Source: G963664835 sp963664835 (lineage in GTDB: Bacteria > Chloroflexota > UBA6077 > FW602-bin22 > JBCLEL01). Taken from it: a stretch of DNA of 64,000 nt. The notes under the pieces are model-generated. The model had not been told where the DNA came from and ran no database searches. It saw nothing but the letters and a program-made list of their open reading frames with translations. How positions within the stretch are numbered: the first letter of the stretch is position 1; each line of letters begins with the position of its first letter. The position numbers and the translations under genes were made by a program. Below, piece after piece: positions 61,324-64,000 of this stretch. The stretch covers positions 1 to 64,000 of the forward strand of contig CAXXUG010000020.1 in NCBI GenBank assembly GCA_963664835.2. The letters are read 5' to 3'.

Positions 61324-62919
61324 TCACGCCGGCGCCACGAACTCATCGACGAAGTAGCGCGGGTTCAGCTTCTCGCCGGTCGCGTACTCCAACGCGCTGT
61401 CCCACTCCCGGACGGCGCCAGGCCGGAAGACGCGCTCTACCAGGAACCGGCCGGCCCTCGGATTGTTCACCAACCCGCCAAGGTTGGCCTCGATATGCCG
61501 CTTCATCTGCGAGGCGCTCAGCTCGCCCAGGATGTAGTTCTGGTAGTACACCGGATGCAGAGCCAAGTGGATCTTCGCCGCCCAGTCCGGCTGGTCGCGG
61601 CCGTCCGGCCTGCGTAGGAGCTGGTACCTCTCCACCATATCCCACCAGAGGGCATTCAAGTCTTGCGCCGGATCGAAGTAGAGCTCCCGCTCGAAGTGGC
61701 ACATCACCAGGATCCAACGCACGAATATCAACATTCCAAGTCGTCCCTGTTCCCGCAGATCCGACGCCAATCGGCCAACCTTCGCCGGCTCGATCCCGGC
61801 CACTTTGGTCAGCCACTCCTCGTCCAGAGCCAGCCTGCCCATCAGCATCGCAATCGCCTCGGTCGAGAGAGTGTGCGGAGGCCGGCGTAGGAGATAAGGA
61901 AGCTCAGGGTCGTTGTATTTGTCATAAACACCGTGGCCAAACTCGTGCAGGATTGCCTCCGCCCATCGTACGTTCGACTCCAGGTTACACAGGACCCGCA
62001 CGTCGCCTTTGCGGTCGACGTCCATACAGAAGGCGTGCTGGTTCTTCTTGTCGCGCGCGTACATATCGCTGCGCTCCAGGATATCCCGGATGTCCAGGCC
62101 CAGCCCATCATACGTCCGAACCGCGAGGGCCTCTATGTCTCTTCCAGCGAAAAGCTCGTCGATAGCCGGGTTTGCCGACTGTGGAGGGCGCTGGAAGAAG
62201 GGATCCCCGTAGTGCCAGGGCCGAAGTTCTTCCGCAGGCACGCCGAAGCGGGCCGCAAGCCTGTCATCCAAGCCGGCCTTTGCTTCGCGGAACGGCTCCA
62301 GCGTCAACCGGTCGAGGTCCGTCAGAATCGCGAACAACCGGCCCTCATCGATCTCGTTCAGCTCCAAATTGAGCTTGTAGTGGTCCCGGGACCCCATCCG
62401 GCGAGCCGCCTCATTGCGCAGCTCGACCGTTTCCAGGACAGTCTCCGCCACCTGTTGACCGATCTGCTTACCGGCCTCCCAAGCCTCTCTTACCGCCGCA
62501 GACTCAGTCTCCGTGTTCATCAACTCGACTAACTCATTATCAGAAACAGCCCGGCCGCGATAGACGCCGCGGTAGTTGCTGAAACGGCTGCGCACTATCT
62601 GTTCGCGCTGAGTTATTGCATCGATAGTGGCATCGTCCTGTTGTCCGCGGGCAAACGCCAAGTAGGTCACGTAAAGTACGCGCGCCAATAGTGCCTCGGG
62701 CGGCGGCGATTTTTTCCACTCGCTCAGGCGTCGGTACCCCTCTTTGTCGGCATGAATCCGCATCAATCGAGCCTCATACTCCGTCGCCCGGGCCTCCGCC
62801 TCCTGATTGCCGGTCGTTGCCGCCTCCCAGTAGGCCAATGCCGCCTCTCGCTCGATTGGCTCTATCTTCTCCACGTATTCGCGTAGAAATTCTCTTATAT
62901 GCATCACACTGGAAACCAT
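61324..62919 (-). CDS. M2/M3-like zinc oligopeptidase
   Basis: About 531 residues. The zinc site is ILHEFGHGVYDKYN (HExxH near residue 324) with the glutamate ligand in the TLSTEAIAMLMGR segment. The N-terminal helices (PIEREAALAYWEAATTGNQEAEARATEYEARL) look like the M2 (ACE) and M3 families. Start at ATG 62919 (GGAGGG 12 bases upstream) or ATG 62904; the frame to 63012 adds non-family sequence. Soluble cytoplasmic peptidase, second such gene in the window after pepF. Confidence 0.85.
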   Translation of the reverse strand: MVSSVMHIREFLREYVEKIEPIEREAALAYWEAATTGNQEAEARATEYEARLMRIHADKEGYRRLSEWKKSPPPEALLARVLYVTYLAFARGQQDDATIDAITQREQIVRSRFSNYRGVYRGRAVSDNELVELMNTETESAAVREAWEAGKQIGQQVAETVLETVELRNEAARRMGSRDHYKLNLELNEIDEGRLFAILTDLDRLTLEPFREAKAGLDDRLAARFGVPAEELRPWHYGDPFFQRPPQSANPAIDELFAGRDIEALAVRTYDGLGLDIRDILERSDMYARDKKNQHAFCMDVDRKGDVRVLCNLESNVRWAEAILHEFGHGVYDKYNDPELPYLLRRPPHTLSTEAIAMLMGRLALDEEWLTKVAGIEPAKVGRLASDLREQGRLGMLIFVRWILVMCHFERELYFDPAQDLNALWWDMVERYQLLRRPDGRDQPDWAAKIHLALHPVYYQNYILGELSASQMKRHIEANLGGLVNNPRAGRFLVERVFRPGAVREWDSALEYATGEKLNPRYFVDEFVAPA

Positions 62920-63704
62920 ATAATGACACCGCCCTCCTGGCGCAAAGACAATTTCGATAGTTCCTCCGCCCCGCATAAGTATAACGATTTGAGATTGGCC
63001 GGCCCTGGGCATCCGCCGTGTGAGGATGGATCGCTGCGCGGATCGCTAGCGAACTCCGTCTGGACAGACGATTACCCTCGAACTAACGGACGCAGATAAC
63101 CACTTCAAGGTCGTTCTTGAGCCCCAACAGAAGATATTTCGAGAGGGAACATCGTCGTCGAGGGCGAGAACACGTTAAATTAAGTTTGCAATTATCCCTT
63201 GTGGCGGGGATCTATTAGCCCTAAAAAGCTATCGCGCTGCCTACAGTATCGGAGATTCGCCTCTCCTTGAGGTGGCCTGCCCGGCCAAGTCTGCCGCTCA
63301 GGTCGCTGTCCCAGGCGCAGTCAGTCGACCAGTTTTTCCTTCGTTAGGTGGAGACTGGATACTCTCTACCAAGCGTTACGCTCCACTCTATCCTTGCGCG
63401 GTCCGAGGTCGCCGGCCTGCCTGGAAGTTTGCCCAAACGCACCGTTTAACCCGAGTTCAGGCAAGTTCCCAAGATTGTGTCGCACAAGGCGAGCGGTGCA
63501 CGATTGCCTTGGGGCACTCCTTGGGGGAACGCATGGCTCGAAGTTACAATCTTAGTCGGTCGTTGAACGCTCGCTTGACGACCACGGTGAGGTTCGACGC
63601 GGAGTTCAACCCATTTGGCGCAGCGCAATTCCGCTTTCGATACCACAGGTACGCCCCAGCGGGGGTCGGTTACTTGGAGTAAGGCTGCCCCGCGGCGTTT
63701 TCGA
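62920..63704. other. Intergenic region, no supported gene
   Basis: 785 bases with no recognised gene. A 136-codon plus-strand frame (63272-63682) has no recognisable domain, no Shine-Dalgarno and an arginine/alanine-rich composition typical of chance frames at high GC. Nothing else was recognised. Confidence 0.4.
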
Positions 63705-64000
63705 TCAACTCCATCGCATGAAGACGACCGGCTGATATACCCACCCGGCATTCAAAACCGCGTCGACAATCTCTCTCTTGATCTGAGAAACATCGTATCC
63801 CCGTCCGGCCCTCAAAACGGGATCCTTGCTCGGAACAGAAGCTCCTCCGTCTTCCGAGGGCACCGGTAGGTCCGACAAATCCAGCCCGACGATTCGCCTG
63901 CGCCGGATGGAGACATCGGCATTGGGCCGCCATTTTCTCTTTGCTACCACCTTGACCCTGTATCTGTCCTCCACCGCCTTGACCACCCGGCGAAGACGGT
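63705..64000 (-). CDS. Possible C-terminal end of a gene running off the window
   Basis: A minus-strand frame is open from the right edge to a stop at 63705, so the gene (if real) starts beyond the window. The text is plausible protein: LRRVVKAVEDRYRVKVVAKR, then a basic segment and RGYDVSQIKREIVDAVL and VYQPVVF. I do not recognise the family. Possible starts inside the window (GTG 63986) are not supported by a Shine-Dalgarno. Confidence 0.4.
   Translation of the reverse strand, partial: RLRRVVKAVEDRYRVKVVAKRKWRPNADVSIRRRRIVGLDLSDLPVPSEDGGASVPSKDPVLRAGRGYDVSQIKREIVDAVLNAGWVYQPVVFMRWS

Noticed and set aside
63272..63682. 136-codon plus-strand frame
   Set aside because: No domain, Shine-Dalgarno or convincing composition; left as intergenic.
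1..64000. tRNA, rRNA or tmRNA genes
   Set aside because: Looked in the intergenic gaps for T-arm and conserved rRNA words; none found.

Overview
The window reads as a contig from an uncultured bacterium, most probably a Chloroflexota lineage (Dehalococcoidia/SAR202-like). The pointers are indirect: a lipoprotein with a tandem VEKPVEVVVTR-type stalk of the kind common in that phylum, two glycosyltransferase-39-like membrane proteins sharing a C-terminal domain often seen there, several phytanoyl-CoA dioxygenase (PhyH) paralogs, GYD-domain proteins, and Shine-Dalgarno-led genes at moderately high GC. There is no rRNA or tRNA gene to confirm this. Genes run off both edges.

Layout. 1-10.2 kb: a partial tandem glucose/sorbosone-dehydrogenase-like (GSDH) protein, a PhyH enzyme, a glutaredoxin-PDZ fusion, an FtsK translocase, a YgjP-type metalloprotease, a small charged protein and an orphan branched-chain-amino-acid-type binding lipoprotein. 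10.4-14.7 kb: tandem PhyH paralogs, a zinc alcohol dehydrogenase and a sulfatase-fold enzyme whose nucleophile position is Thr. 14.8-23.1 kb: one minus-strand operon, MoxR, DUF58, DUF4381-like, BatA, BatB, BatC, BatD, BatE, most junctions overlapping or within about 60 bases. 23.4-33 kb: an envelope block with two GT39-like proteins, an alpha/beta hydrolase, a YfhO-family protein and a second GSDH lipoprotein. 33-43 kb: metabolic genes (PhyH, oligoendopeptidase F, aldo/keto reductase, Gfo/Idh/MocA, acyl-CoA dehydrogenase, NmrA-like) mixed with two PIN-type toxin-antitoxin loci. 42.9-51.5 kb: an ECF sigma factor fused to a bifunctional-nuclease domain, an MNT/HEPN remnant, GYD proteins, MazEF, an NfeD/SPFH pair, an aldolase, an SDR, asd and ribH. 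51.7-64 kb: a MerR-like protein, a TPP enzyme, a large DEAD/DEAH helicase, DUF433 and Phd/RelE toxin-antitoxin loci, AlkD, a sugar isomerase and an M2/M3-like peptidase.

Three things stand out. First, between 45.86 and 50.08 kb five genes carry seven reading-frame breaks and every one is repaired by removing a single inserted base; this looks like a local consensus problem or decay, and it decides how those genes should be read. Second, the sigma-nuclease fusion contains a strong internal Shine-Dalgarno and ATG exactly at the domain boundary, so one gene could yield both a fused regulator and a free nuclease. Third, six toxin-antitoxin loci lie within 24 kb; two have toxins cut to 43 codons while the antitoxin-side gene is intact, and two others have long perfect palindromes at the promoter or upstream.

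Smaller signals are a three-copy dispersed hairpin repeat, a candidate branched small RNA at 54147-54231, and a 36-bp coding tandem repeat in the GSDH lipoprotein. All functions are inferred from recognised motifs and gene context; no search or computation was run.
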